64,000 nt of DNA, taken from assembly GCA_050084985.1 (NCBI GenBank), contig JBITNC010000001.1, positions 83,948,001 through 84,012,000 on the forward strand. The letters are read 5' to 3'. A model generated the notes under the pieces. That model made no database searches. It worked only from the letters and a program-made list of their open reading frames with translations, and was not told where the DNA came from. Position numbers and translations under genes: made by a program. Positions 23,703 through 34,678 of the stretch are shown piece after piece. Source of the stretch: Nageia nagi. Taxonomy: Eukaryota; Pinophyta. Positions within the stretch are counted from its first letter, which is position 1, and the number at the start of each line of letters is the position of its first letter.

Positions 23703-26700
23703 TATAAAATTGGATAGAGAGTCAAAAAGATAAAGAAGAAAGAAAAAGTGAGAAAGAGTTCTCCTCCAAGAGATACAAGTGGAGATGCAAACTTTTTACA
23801 ACTTTGAGAAAGTAATATAATATGGATGATTCTACAATGGCTCAATTACTTAACCATTTCAACAAATGGTTTTACAATACAATAATTAACCAAAAAATGG
23901 TTTCTTTGTACAAGAGTAGTTATTCAATAATATGTTGACATGATGAGTCTCCATGAGCCTGCATAGTTAAAGTAACCTACAATCTCAAGAAGAACCTGCA
24001 AGCTACAAGTAGCTCAAAAATAAGATCTAGATACATCATATACACTCATATAAGATAGATGTCATCTATAAACTATTCAAATATACCAAGTCATCACATA
24101 TGCACAATAAACCAAGTGATATTAATGCATTCTCAACCAAGGATAAAAATATCATAAATATTTATAAAAAAAAATTGATTTTTGATTTTTGTATTTGTTT
24201 ATTTTAGATCATTATTCTATATTTGTTGAAGGTATATAAAGGTTTCATTATAACATAATATTTCATAAATTAATTCTTCTCCTTGATGACAACTTCACCA
24301 AAGAAATACTTATGTGATTATGTTACCTTAACTAGTCACAAATGATCAAAAAACAATAAAACTAAACCATAAGTTTAGATTTTTAAGCCATAAATTCTAA
24401 CTTGAACAAACACAAATTTAAGATTTACAAAGCATAAGCCACATACTAATAGACTTGACATTACCAAGAGTGAGCCAAGATGCCATAATAAATAAACTTA
24501 ACTTTACCAAGAGTGAGTCAAGATGCCAAAATAAATAAATTTGACTTTACCAAGAGTGAATCAAAATTTCATCTTAACCATGCTACTAGTTAAGATATAT
24601 ATGATACAAAAAGATAGCATTCATCCAACAAGGATGCAATTTTCCATTAAATATTGTAATGTGAACAAGGGAAACCTTTTTAACCACTCCACTATTCATT
24701 AATCATGAACAAGGTTGAACCTTTTTAACCATTCCAAGAACATAGTTATGGAAAAGGAAAATCCCTTTTAACCACTCCATAGACTATAAGAAGCGATGTG
24801 GCAAATAATCCATCATCATGGATAAAATTTTTTAATATGAAAGTAAAATATTATAAATAATGCTCTATAAGTCATCATAAAGATGTCAAGTCAATACTTA
24901 TAGTCATAGCCCTCCTAAGGATGAAGTAAGCATTACTTCACTCCTTCTTAAGGACAAATTTACAACTGAAATCTTATTTTGATACGAAATAAACACAAAA
25001 TCCCATCAAAAAATTTACTTCTTGATTAAAATATGCTTAGATTTTATATTTGCTAGTAATGTGGCACAATCCATAAATATGGATATTCTTCCAAAGTATG
25101 GAAGCATACTTAGATTTTACTCCCCCTTAAGGGTAACTTCATAAACAATGAAGCATACAACAAAACACTACACATGTAGAGAGGAATGTACATTTCTCAA
25201 AGGTACTTATACATTTTTTTTCCAAAGAAAGATTAATATTTTATTATGAATATCCTTAATATGTCTTATAGAGAAAGTTTAAAAATATTTCACTCCAACA
25301 AGTATATTAACTAAGGTGCACAAGTAAACAATTTAAGGATTAATGCACAATAATTCCAATGTTGAGTAAGTTTACAAATTTTACTCCAACAAAAATATGT
25401 GCATAACCCATGAGGATAGTAATGTTTGAAGAAAGCTTACATAAAATTTTACTTCAAATAATATGCATAACAGAATTAATTTTAGAAGTTCAAAAAATTC
25501 CATATCAACCATTGATAACAAAGGTGTAGATATACACAAATATCAATTCATAGTTCAATGCACATAATAAATATTTATGCAAAATAAATCAATGCAACCA
25601 ATAAGAATCATGCATATCAAAGTTTTAAAAGATATTTTTACTCAAATATCAAACATTATGCATATCCAAACACATCATTTTATGCATATTCACAAAAAAG
25701 AAATTGTGCATAACAAATCTTTATTTTCCATAAAAGAAATTTGTAAAGTATGTAAAATTTGGGTTGCAATGTAGTGGACATTATTAATTATTAATATGTT
25801 TGTCCAATTTTACAAAAAACATAATTTAGCTTGTAATAATTTGCAAAACTAATGGTTATATTTATAAACCATAAGCATGTGCATACTTGTAAAAACTTTT
25901 AGTGTTACAACATTAACAAAAAGTTTAAGTAATAATTTTAAGCTTTACTTAAAATTTAGGAAAGATCAGAATCCTTACCATAAAAAGTTACACATATTAA
26001 ATTAAACTCATAAGTGTGCTTTTTATTTAAATATTTTACTTTTACAAATATTTAAATATTTTACCAAATTTTGACACTTATCACCACATGGATAAAAAAG
26101 GTAACATGTCTTTTTTAAATAACAAATTTGTAACAAAATTTAAAAAAAAAAAATTTATTTTATTTTATAAATAATAAACCCTTTTTTTGAAAAAAAGTTT
26201 CTTAAATAAAAAACTTCATCTTTTTTGTTAAAAGATGCTCAAAATATAAAAAAAAAACTTCTTATTTTTTTTTAAATAACCCATTTAAAAAATAAACTTG
26301 CCTTTTCAAAAAAGTAAAACCCTTCTTTTTTATAAAAAAAAAAACTTATCCTTTTAAAAATAGATAGAATCTAAATCAAATCCTTAGTAAATTTGAGGAA
26401 AATAATTTGTAGGAAGTCTGCAACAGAGAGGAGTAAAGGACAACATGCCACCTAGAGACAAGCTTCCAAAGACCACCGCACACACCACCTAGGAGTTGCA
26501 CATGCCACCCAAGAGCTACACCCACAAGGGGCTACACAAGCCACCTAGGAGCTACACACACCACCCAAGGGTTATGCAAGCCTCCCAAGGGGCCATGCAC
26601 CCATTGGAGCCTATGCAAGCCACTAGGCAAATGCACCCACTAAGGTTTATGCAAGTCACTAGGTGGTTGCATAAGCCACCAAGTGGATGTGCCCATTGGG

Positions 26701-27435
26701 GGCTACGTAAGCCACCAAGTAGTTACACCCACTAGGGGCTATGCTAAGCACCAAGGGCTATGCCCACTAGGGGTTGGACTAGCCACCAAGGGCTATGCAA
26801 GCCATTAGATAGATGCACTAGCTACTAGGCAATTACACCCCACCAAGTAGCGTAAAATTTTTAATTTTTATTTATATTTTTAAAAAAATGTTTTTTTTTA
26901 TATAAATTTTTTGATTAAAAAAACTTTTTTAATATATATTAAAAAAGTTTTTTTAAAAAATTACTTTTTTTAAAAAATATATATATATATATATACATAA
27001 AAAGATGCTCCTTTTATATAACCAATATACAAATATATTGTAAAAAAAATATTGGAGCATTAGAATTTGCATGCATGTAGTACTGCATGCAAGCAATTTT
27101 ATTTTTACAAATATGTTAGTATTGTAAAAAATTGCAATAATAGCATTAATATAAAAATTTTGCACTTTTAATTATTTCTACATAAGTAGAAGCTTGCAAA
27201 AATTAAACTATTAATAACTCATTATCACTAAATTTAAGCAAATTTACTCAAAATTTGCAATTAACATATTATTGCTACATATTAAGCAATCTTACTTAAA
27301 AAATTGCAACTAGCAAAATAATGAATAGAAATAGCAAATAAACTAACATAGTGGGAGGAAGATTATACCTTCAAACCCTTTTACCTCAAGAAAGAAGAGG
27401 AAGGACTTTCAAGGTTGTTGAAAGGGAGACTCAAG
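23703..27435. other. Element 3 centre: non-coding
   Basis: Very AT-rich, with long A and T runs at 26140-26360 and 26870-27000. Directly repeated phrases occur near 24440-24560 (three copies of ACTTTACCAAGAGTGARTCAA) and 24660-24780 (three copies of a CCTTTTTAACCA phrase). No domain is detectable in six frames. Confidence 0.7.
26440..26860. repeat. GC-richer minisatellite-like block
   Basis: Some 15-18 variants of a roughly 22-bp unit around GCCACCAAGGGCTATGCAA alternate with CACCCACTAGG phrases. It stands out sharply from the AT-rich flanks. The open frame across it on the plus strand is a by-product of the repeat. Confidence 0.8.
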
Positions 27436-27452
27436 GTTGGCTCTGATACTAA
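27436..27452 (-). promoter_or_regulatory. Primer-binding site of Element 3 (initiator tRNA-Met)
   Basis: Minus strand, one base inside the 5' LTR: TTAGTATCAGAGCC. The plant consensus is TGGTATCAGAGCC; the one change is G to A. Confidence 0.88.
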
Positions 27453-27453
27453 T

Positions 27454-27923
27454 TGATGGAATTGAAGGATTCCATATAACCAATATCACCTTGAAATTTC
27501 TCTAACAAATCTACAATTCATTCATTTAGCAAAAAATGAAAAATAATCAGATAAAGATAATATATCATGTATAGTGGTTCCTCCATCTCTTGGGAGTCCA
27601 TCCACTTTGAAACATCATTCTATTACTTTCTTAGAAGATAACACTCCTACAACTCTACATGACAAGCATTACTATGCTTCATCAAGTAAGATCAAGTTCC
27701 ATAATGAGAGAAGTACCTCTCTATTTATAAGAACTAACCCATCCTTTAACCTTCCTTTTACCCAATGGTAGGGTTAAAGGTGTTTCTATATTTATCCTCT
27801 TTCTATTTTTATTCCCTTAATGATTTAAGGTATCTAAAGATACTTTAAGCATCATGTGAATTTACATTAAAGAGAAATATTACATAATAAATATTACACC
27901 ATATTACATTACAATTTCCAACA
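27454..27923 (-). repeat. Element 3, 5' LTR
   Basis: 470 bp, partner of 23221-23691. TATA-type box (TATAAATAG, minus) at 27721-27729. Confidence 0.9.
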
Positions 27924-27928
27924 AAGAG
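27924..27928. repeat. Target-site duplication of Element 3, right copy (AAGAG)
   Basis: Identical to 23216-23220. Its far side continues the Element 2 right LTR. Confidence 0.9.
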
Positions 27929-28699
27929 GCTAAGGAAATGCAAGTGAGGACAATTGATAGGTTCAAATAGGTTAAGGATATTCTTGATATACATCCAAAT
28001 GAGTTAAAATGTCTATTCAAGAATATGGAAGCAAAAACAATAAGCATGGAGAATCCAAACAATTTTAATTGGGTTTCCAACATTGAAAATATAATATGTC
28101 CTAAGGTACTTCTTAGCCTTGATCTTATATTTTTGTTAGTTTAAGATTATCATCTTATTTATAGAACTTTTATAAATTTGAATGGTAAAATGGTTTTCTC
28201 CATACAAGTAATATAATTTAGGAGGGTATTTCACCCAAAATTATATAATATTCCTATTGATTTACTAGACCTTTATTAAGAAATTAACCTTTATGCATCC
28301 AAAAGCTACTCAAATCTTTTTCACCTCAATAGAATATAGTTATTCTCTCAAGTTTTTAGGCATTGAAGATAAGCATGTAGTACTAAAGGAAATATTTTCT
28401 CTAATGTAAAATAGTAGTCATGGAGGAATAACAAAAAAGTTTAATTGAGGCACATGGATATGTAACAAAATACATATTTAGTTGAGACACCTCAAACAAG
28501 CTATCAAAAAATGTGACTTGGTTCTACCAAAGTTCTAATACTATTAAATTGTTATACATTTTCTCTTAGGATAACTACCATATTAAGTCTTATATATGCT
28601 AGGGGTTGAATAGGTTGATTGTATTCAAAGTATGTTGATGGTAATTCACCAAAACCTAAGTCTTGTGGGAAATGTTAGTTTTATTATCATATTATGTCA

Positions 28700-29256
28700 A
28701 ATTTACATATTATTATGAAAGAAAATCTAATACGACACATCAATAGAGAACTAGTTGATTTTATGTTGGGATGTAGTGAATGCTTTATCATAAAAGAATT
28801 TTCATTTATCAAATTTTATGGTGTAAAGGTACCACCAAAGGCTCTTCGAATAGCATTTCCTATTTAATTTCTTATATTAGAATTGGTTAGGGAAAGTGCA
28901 CAAGATGCTAGGTTTATAATGTTAAAGAAATCAAAAATATCCCATGGTTACATTTACCATGTAAATTTTGTTTTTAGTTTTTTTAATTCTCACCAAAATT
29001 TGATGAATTCCATTTATAAAATGGATAAGTTCAATTTCAATTAAGTGAGTTAGAGGCCATTCAACCCACATGGTTATCATAAAAGGGTGATCTATGACAT
29101 CGATATTCTTATCTTTGTTAGACACAATAATGATTACTTTGAAGATAAATTAGCATAAGAATTCCGATAAGGTAATTGTTGAAAAATATTTTGATGGGTT
29201 TCCTAAGGAAACTAGAAAGAATACAATGAAACTAATATTAGATTATTATTCTTGAT
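28700..29256 (+). pseudogene. Unrecognised coding remnant, C-terminal part
   Basis: A plus-strand frame with a few stops and one frameshift runs to a stop at about 29254-29256. Phrases include E-F-S-F-I-K-F-Y-G-V-K-V-P-P, followed by L-I-L-E-L-V-R-E, and an end reading V-E-K-Y-F-D-G-F-P-K-E-T-R. The pattern of a YG motif, a P-rich loop and LE-x-x-R resembles one seen in the large unknown ORF at 62657-63880 (I-R-Y-G-Y...F-L-P-K...S-I-E-R), so both may be the same accessory protein. The similarity is short and seen only by eye. No known domain is recognised. Confidence 0.35.
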
Positions 29257-30891
29257 AACTAAGAATTTGCAAAAGTAACATGTCCATAAACCCTAGGACC
29301 ATTTTCATATGATTATTATACTCTTTAACAATTACAATTTGATTATGGGGTAATGTTATAAGATTACTTATTCTTTAATTCTTTTCAATAATTTTTCCTT
29401 AACTCCCACTTTCTCTTCCCCTTTCACATGTATTTAGCTTTTGGTCAAGATTGTGTTAAGTCTAAAGAGTTTCAAGTGTTTTTAGTATCTAGGTATTATT
29501 TATATATGTATGTTACAAGTTGATCAATTAAACCTCACCAATTTTTAGTAATAATGTAACCATTTTTGTGTGAAATTAAATGGGAGAGATTTCATAAAAA
29601 TATCAAATAGAACCCATTGATTTTGAGCAATGATGTTAGAACTTTTAGCTAAAATTTGTGGGTCCTAGGATAATGAATGGTGGGAAGTACCACACTGGTA
29701 AGCATTACCATATTCAATGAAATATACTACATAAAGGTAATCAATAGAACCTACTAATTTCCAATGATGACATCACACCTCTTACCTAAAATCCATGGGT
29801 GCTAAGAGAAATCTGATCATCATTAGAGCTAGATAAGGATAAATAGAACCCACTAACTGAAAGAAGAATAATGGGTAAGAAGTAACACCTAGGTCCACTT
29901 GATCATAAGTATTTGACACTTGAGGCTATGTTAATGTATTGACTATGACTCATTTGCATATGATAGTGGTAGTTTCTTCTTAAACTTAAATGATATACTA
30001 TTCCTTTCCCCCATTATTCCATGCAACTAGAAATACAATGTTGATCATTAATGGTTGCAAAGAAGTAGATAGCTACCAATAGAGGATAGTGCCAAATCAT
30101 ACCAATCAAGTTATAGACAAGTGCATATTCAATCAGATATAGAGCCAAGAGAAAGCAATCAATGATAAATTTGGAAGATTATGTCTCAATGAGTACAACT
30201 GATCAAAAATTTTAAATTCTCATACTATGGTGTTGTTGGTACTTGTTTACTATGTAATTTAACACAATTGTGATAATTACAATTTTTCTTACTATTTCCA
30301 ATCAAGAGGAGTATTTATGTATATTAATGATAGAAAACCATCCAATAGTACATGTAAATAAAAAGAAGTGGACTATTATAAATCTAAATGGTCAAACATT
30401 TTAAAAAATTTACCTAAGTTTGTAAGATGCCTTCATATATGATAATGTAGAATGATAATGCTATACCCTTTGCAACAAGTGGATATTTGTTACACTTTAT
30501 GAATGTTATGTATGAAATGATATCTTAAGTTATGGCTGTGCATTATGATTATGAGATCCCAAGGGTAAGAAATTTTTCTATTCTTAATCTTTGTTATGGA
30601 TTGCTATTTGTGCTGTAATTCCTAGGCTATATAGTTATTGTTTAGTTTTAGATTAATGTGTTCATCTCTTTCCTATTACTCTTCACCTTTTTATCTCTTA
30701 CATATTACTTTTAACCTTCACAATATATAAGGACCAATATATAATCTGAATATTGAGTAGAAGGTGAACACGATTGAATCCCCACCATCTTATGCTCTCT
30801 CAAGGAACCTACTATTATTGTTAGTGGAGAACTCAACTAGACCAAACCCATTGAGGTTACATTATACCAATAAACAATAGTAATTGTTCCA
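29257..30891 (+). repeat. Probable 5' LTR of Element 4 (start not resolved)
   Basis: Non-coding sequence ending in ...TTGTTCCA, directly followed by a primer-binding-site-like sequence. A TATA-type box (TATATAA) lies at 30724-30730, about 160 bp before the end, as in an LTR. Phrases of the form AACCCAYTRAYTT...AATGATG repeat near 29605, 29745 and 29845. No second copy was found inside the window, so the start of the LTR is unknown. Confidence 0.5.
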
Positions 30892-30915
30892 TTTTTGGCA
30901 TGCCCAATAGGATGC
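30892..30915 (+). promoter_or_regulatory. Primer-binding site of Element 4
   Basis: TTTT then TGGCATGCCCAATAGGAT, directly after the inferred LTR end. It resembles the TGGCGTGCCC... type seen in other plant Ty3 elements, with C-to-T changes. The tRNA is not assigned. Confidence 0.6.
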
Positions 30916-31259
30916 AAATTAAATTCCATATTTACTGAGTGTAGATAGGATAGATAGCTACTTATGGTAGGTTATTCATTAGATTCTTCAAATATTATAA
31001 GGTTCTTATCCTTTTATTAGTGACTATGATATCAACCAATTAATATTTCAAACCTTAGTACCTTTAGAATGTAGACTTACTAGAAGTAGTGCTAGAAATT
31101 CCCTTAGATAGCCTAGGTTTTAGGAGCTATCAATTCCTCATAAGAGTACTAGGTAAAAGATTTCCTAGATTATATCCCCTATAATTCCCATAAGGGCAAT
31201 CCCATTATCAATAATATTTGATTCAACCCTAAAAATCCCTTCACCTAATACTAGTATTC

Positions 31260-32900
31260 CAAACATGGCTCAACCTATTGATTTTCCTACTTGGAATAAT
31301 GGTCATCCTTTGGTAATTGTTGCCAATTCACTAGCTATTCCTTAAGAAGCCTTCAAAGTTTTACTCAAATATGATGGATCTAGTTAAACACGATATAAAT
31401 AGTATCAATATATATCTTTATTAACTTCAAGCTTTGATATCATTGATAAAACAATGATGACTAGGTTGTTGTCATACTATTTTGAAGGTAAAGCTATTAA
31501 ATAGTTTATAACACTTACCCCTGAATCTAAAACTACATGGGGAGAGCTATGTTATGCTTTAATTAAAAGATTTATTGTAGTTGGTGATGATAGCATCTTA
31601 TTGAATCTTATATAATGTATCAAAAGACACCCTCATAAGTCCATTAATATTTTTAATATCATATTTGAGAAAACATAAAAATTTATTCAAGTAAGGATAA
31701 GCCCAATCAATGCATAATCTCTGGTGTACTATAGAAAAGCCTTTCTCCTAAATCTTAATATGATTATTATCAAGAGATACTTTTCTAGATGTTTACCAAA
31801 TTACTAAAACCTCTGAACATACTTTGGTTTTCCTTGGAAAGATGTAACCTGGGACCATTATGCCCTTATTTATCAATTTACCTCCTAAAAAAGCTCCATA
31901 AATTGCTCATCCTAGAATCTTAGCCTTACCACCTCCTCCTAAACCCATTATTTAGAATCAAATACCAACACTACCTACACCTCTATCTACTAGTACAAGT
32001 GTTGATTCTAAATCCCAAGATGAGGAAAGAATAAGGCAATTGGAGGTAACTATTAGGAACCTTATAGATAAGTTCACTCTACTAGAAAGGAAAAATCAAG
32101 GTTTCAACTACAAAAGATATGATAATTAGTATCAACCTAGATTCTAATATGAGATTAATTAGGAAAAATAGGTAAGTGTCCCAAAAGCAATTGATAATGC
32201 TATTATGGTAATTTTTGCATAGAGTAATACCCCAAAAATTATAAAATGGTGTTCTCCATGTTTCGCTCCTCATTTTCTAGACTCATGTGCAATCTATCAA
32301 CACTAGTATTTGGTCTTATATTAAGAATAGATGGTGGAGCTTACATCAGATCCTACTATTGATCTCATTATTGTAAATTTTTAGCTTTTGAGATATGCTA
32401 GAGAAAAAGCCAATTATGTTCAAAATAAAGCTTCTTCTTTAATGGCTCTATAGCAATGTCAAGTTACTCAACAACCCTAAATCACTCAACAAAATTAATA
32501 GTCCATTCTAATCTAACCTAAACCTAAAAAAGTTAAGGCTATTTTGGTCCAACCATAGAATTAATAAAATCAATTCTTAGGACATCCAAGTCATGTTTTG
32601 CATAATTGGGATGCTAATGTCTCTACTACCCCTGCTACGGCTAGAAAAGAAGTCTTAGCTAAAGAGAGGCCTAATCCATTGATATATCTTTTCATTATAG
32701 ATTATCATAAAGAGAAGGCCACTTAATAATTCAAAATACATAAACCACTTAAAATAAGTAACTTTATCCCATATACTCCATATAATATTATGGAAAAATT
32801 AAAGAAAAATTTGACCATATTTGATGCATTAAATGTTCTAGGTCAATTAGATCTTTTAGAAAAAGCTTTGAAACTAAATAATAATGAGAAAGGCTGAATG
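31260..32900 (+). pseudogene. gag of Element 4
   Basis: A capsid-like region at 31350-31800 is readable through many stops: K-Y-D-G-S-S near the start, then L-L-S-Y-Y-F-E-G-K-A-I-K and W-G-E-L-C-Y-A-L-I-K-R-F, the usual gag capsid order (YDG, Y-F-x-G-x-A, F-x-R-F). A proline-rich stretch and a polar stretch follow. A knuckle is not clearly preserved; C-x-P-C-F-A-P-H-F-L-D-S-C near 32260 occupies its place. The protein would package the element RNA. At least 25 stops interrupt the frame. Confidence 0.6.
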
Positions 32901-32929
32901 AAAGAAATGTTATCTTTACAATATCTAAT

Positions 32930-33340
32930 GATGTTCCTCTAGCTCTCATAGGTATAAGGATACCCCCAACATTCTATCTTTCCCTTAGATTAGAAGGTTG
33001 GGTAGTAACTAATTGTATGATAGATATTGTAGCTACTATTACTATGATTCCCAAAGCTATTGCAAATGAAATGAAATTGTATATTACCAGATATATTGAT
33101 GGTATCATATATTTAGATTCTTCCTTTATATATGTTGTTGGTAATGTTAAAGGAGTTCCAATAACCCTAAATACATTACCTAATATTTATGTAATTCAAG
33201 ATATAATTATGGTTGATCTTCCACCTTTATTTGGAATATGTTTATCCAAAAACTTTGCTACCAAATTAGGACCTAGCATTAGATTACACTCATCTTTTAC
33301 TTTACTTCTAAAACAAACAAGTAAAGATTATAAATGAGGG
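32930..33340 (+). pseudogene. Aspartic protease of Element 4
   Basis: An open piece of 106 codons (33017-33337) spans the protease. Before it, I-R-I-P-P-T-F-Y-L and G-W-V-V-T-N-C lead into M-I-D-I-V-A-T-I-T-M-I-P, where related proteases have a D-x-G-A active site; the glycine is lost, so it would be inactive. It continues to L-P-P-L-F-G-I, the counterpart of the closing LLGRPW. It would have processed the gag-pol polyprotein. Confidence 0.65.
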
Positions 33341-33540
33341 GATCAAAAGTGTTCATCTTAAGAAGATCATATAATAGAATTGTATGAATGGATCTAAACC
33401 TATCAAAGTATTATAGAGGGACACACTCAGAGAAACACTCCTGACAACTAAAATTATTTCAGGTGATAAATTTTGGCATGAGATATTATTGTTTATATAA
33501 AAATTCATAGCCAATTTCAATCATAGCTAAAAGGGAACAT

Positions 33541-33840
33541 GAGATGTGGATAATGTGGTTTGATGGAGCCAGATTGAATATGGATGTGGAGTTGGAGTTG
33601 TATTCAAATCTTTAAAGAGACATATGAAGAGATTCTCATTCAAATTCACATGGATTTGTATAACCAATGCTATTAAATATGAAACCCTTTATTTGTGGTT
33701 ATATAAAGCAATTAGCATGGGCATTAGATACCTAATTGTCCATGGTGATTCAGAATTGATCATAAAGTAAATTAAAAACTAGAATAGTGCAAAACATCAC
33801 TATTTGAAGACCTATAGGAATTGAGTCTAGGATTTACTGG
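33541..33840 (+). pseudogene. Archaeal-type RNase H (aRH) of Element 4, upstream of RT
   Basis: With one frameshift the plus strand reads W-F-D-G-A, G-V-G-V-V-F-K-S, T-N-A-I-K-Y-E-T-L-Y-L-W-L-Y-K-A, then L-I-V-H-G-D-S-E-L-I-I. The acidic residues of DGA, YE and GDS are the RNase H catalytic set, and the TNN-x-x-E-YEAL-like block marks the archaeal-type enzyme of Tat elements. It ends at 33840, just before the Element 5 duplication. It would remove RNA from RNA-DNA hybrids during replication. Confidence 0.72.
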
Positions 33841-33847
33841 AACCATT

Positions 33848-33852
33848 CTTAG
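33848..33852. repeat. Target-site duplication of Element 5, left copy (CTTAG)
   Basis: The same bases occur at 58992-58996. Confidence 0.9.
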
Positions 33853-34641
33853 TGTTTACAAATAAAAGTGTTTTTGATAATTCAAATAATTGAAATATAT
33901 ATAGTCCTAAAAGATACATATATATATTTTGTAAATTTTGAGCTAACAAATAGCAATTTATAACAAGATAAGCTGATATAGAAGGTAATGAATAACTAGA
34001 ATAAAAATGATATTACCAAAAAAGATTGAATTTGTGCACTTACCCCATGGAGTATACTTGATATGGATGAATAAAAGATATTGATGAAGCCTCACAAATG
34101 AATGGAGTCTACACCCAAAGTTGTAAAGTAAGATGATCTAAAAAGTGGGCCATAGATGGTCTATTTCATGCTTGAAAGGAGCATCAATAGTCTACTTTCA
34201 TCTATAGGGAGTGTTGATGGTCTTTGTTATATTGTAGTCCATGCCAAAATGACTTTGTGCCTCCACATGAACTCTTAATGGTCTTAATTTTATACTCAAA
34301 TAAGCTTATAATTATCATGATGCTTGCATAAGAAAGTACATAAACCCAACCTTGAATGGCAGTATCAAGAGACACCTAAAGGACTGCCATCATCAAGACT
34401 AGATATGGAATTATGTATCTCCTTGATGTAGACTTACTATTAGATCTATATTTATATAGATAATAATATGATCTACTCCATAGGTTGGCATGTACCTACA
34501 TAAACAAGAATATAGTAAGTTGATGATATATACTAATCATATCCAAAATATTATAAATATTCTTAAACTAGACATATAAATGTAGGCACATATTTTGTAA
34601 TGTATTAAATTAAAGGCATAAATTAATTTTATATGATAATA
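33853..34641 (-). repeat. Element 5, 3' LTR
   Basis: 789 bp, partner of 58206-58991. It contains the family block GGATCTAATAGTAAGTC (minus strand) just after the TATA-type region, and three decayed copies of the dispersed palindrome at about 34143, 34178 and 34200. The terminal CA is changed to TA. Confidence 0.9.
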
Positions 34642-34656
34642 GATGCCCCACTTTGG
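34642..34656 (-). promoter_or_regulatory. Polypurine tract of Element 5
   Basis: Minus-strand CCAAAGTGGGGCATC, identical to the tract of Element 7 and one base off that of Element 6. Confidence 0.85.
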
Positions 34657-34673
34657 ATGAGAAATTGAAAAAC

Positions 34674-34678
34674 ACTAG
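34674..34678. repeat. Target-site duplication of Element 6, left copy (ACTAG)
   Basis: The same bases occur at 51419-51423. Confidence 0.9.

Larger units (their letters stand above)
23221..27923 (-). mobile_element. Element 3: non-coding copia-type LTR element inserted in Element 2
   Basis: LTRs of 471 and 470 bp, a five-base AAGAG duplication, a primer-binding site one base off the classic initiator tRNA-Met complement, and the LTR start TGTTGGAAATTG. That start and primer combination is typical of plant Ty1/copia elements. Signals place the 5' LTR on the right, so it reads on the minus strand. The 3.76-kb centre has no frame with gag, protease, integrase or RT motifs on either strand. The element is therefore non-autonomous (large-retrotransposon-derivative-like) or very decayed. 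The centre contains short direct repeats of AACC.CTCCA and CCAAGAGTGAGYCAAGATGCC phrases and a GC-richer tandem block at 26440-26860. Confidence 0.88.
19178..28680. mobile_element. Element 2: LTR-type element with 1.29-kb direct repeats, little coding content
   Basis: Two long direct repeats, 19178-20463 and 22196-28680, flank a 1.7-kb centre. Removing Element 3 (4.7 kb) and a 0.48-kb indel from the right repeat brings it to about 1295 bp, against 1286 bp on the left, so the two are full-length partners. They are substantially diverged, which makes this one of the older insertions. I found no convincing primer-binding site, polypurine tract or target duplication, so the orientation is open and the outer borders are good to about 10 bp. 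The centre holds one weak plus-strand frame. It is most likely a non-autonomous LTR element; two copies of some other repeat is the alternative. Confidence 0.65.
22196..28680. repeat. Element 2, right LTR-like repeat, split by Element 3
   Basis: Homologous segments are 22196-23220, 27924-28108 and about 28585-28680. The first break is Element 3. The second is a 0.48-kb stretch missing from the left copy. Once both are removed, the order and spacing match the left copy throughout. Confidence 0.65.

Noticed and set aside
26496-26735. Open frame of 79 codons with repeated HKPPRSYTH-like text
   Set aside because: A by-product of the GC-rich minisatellite. It lies on the strand opposite to the element sense, with no known domain.
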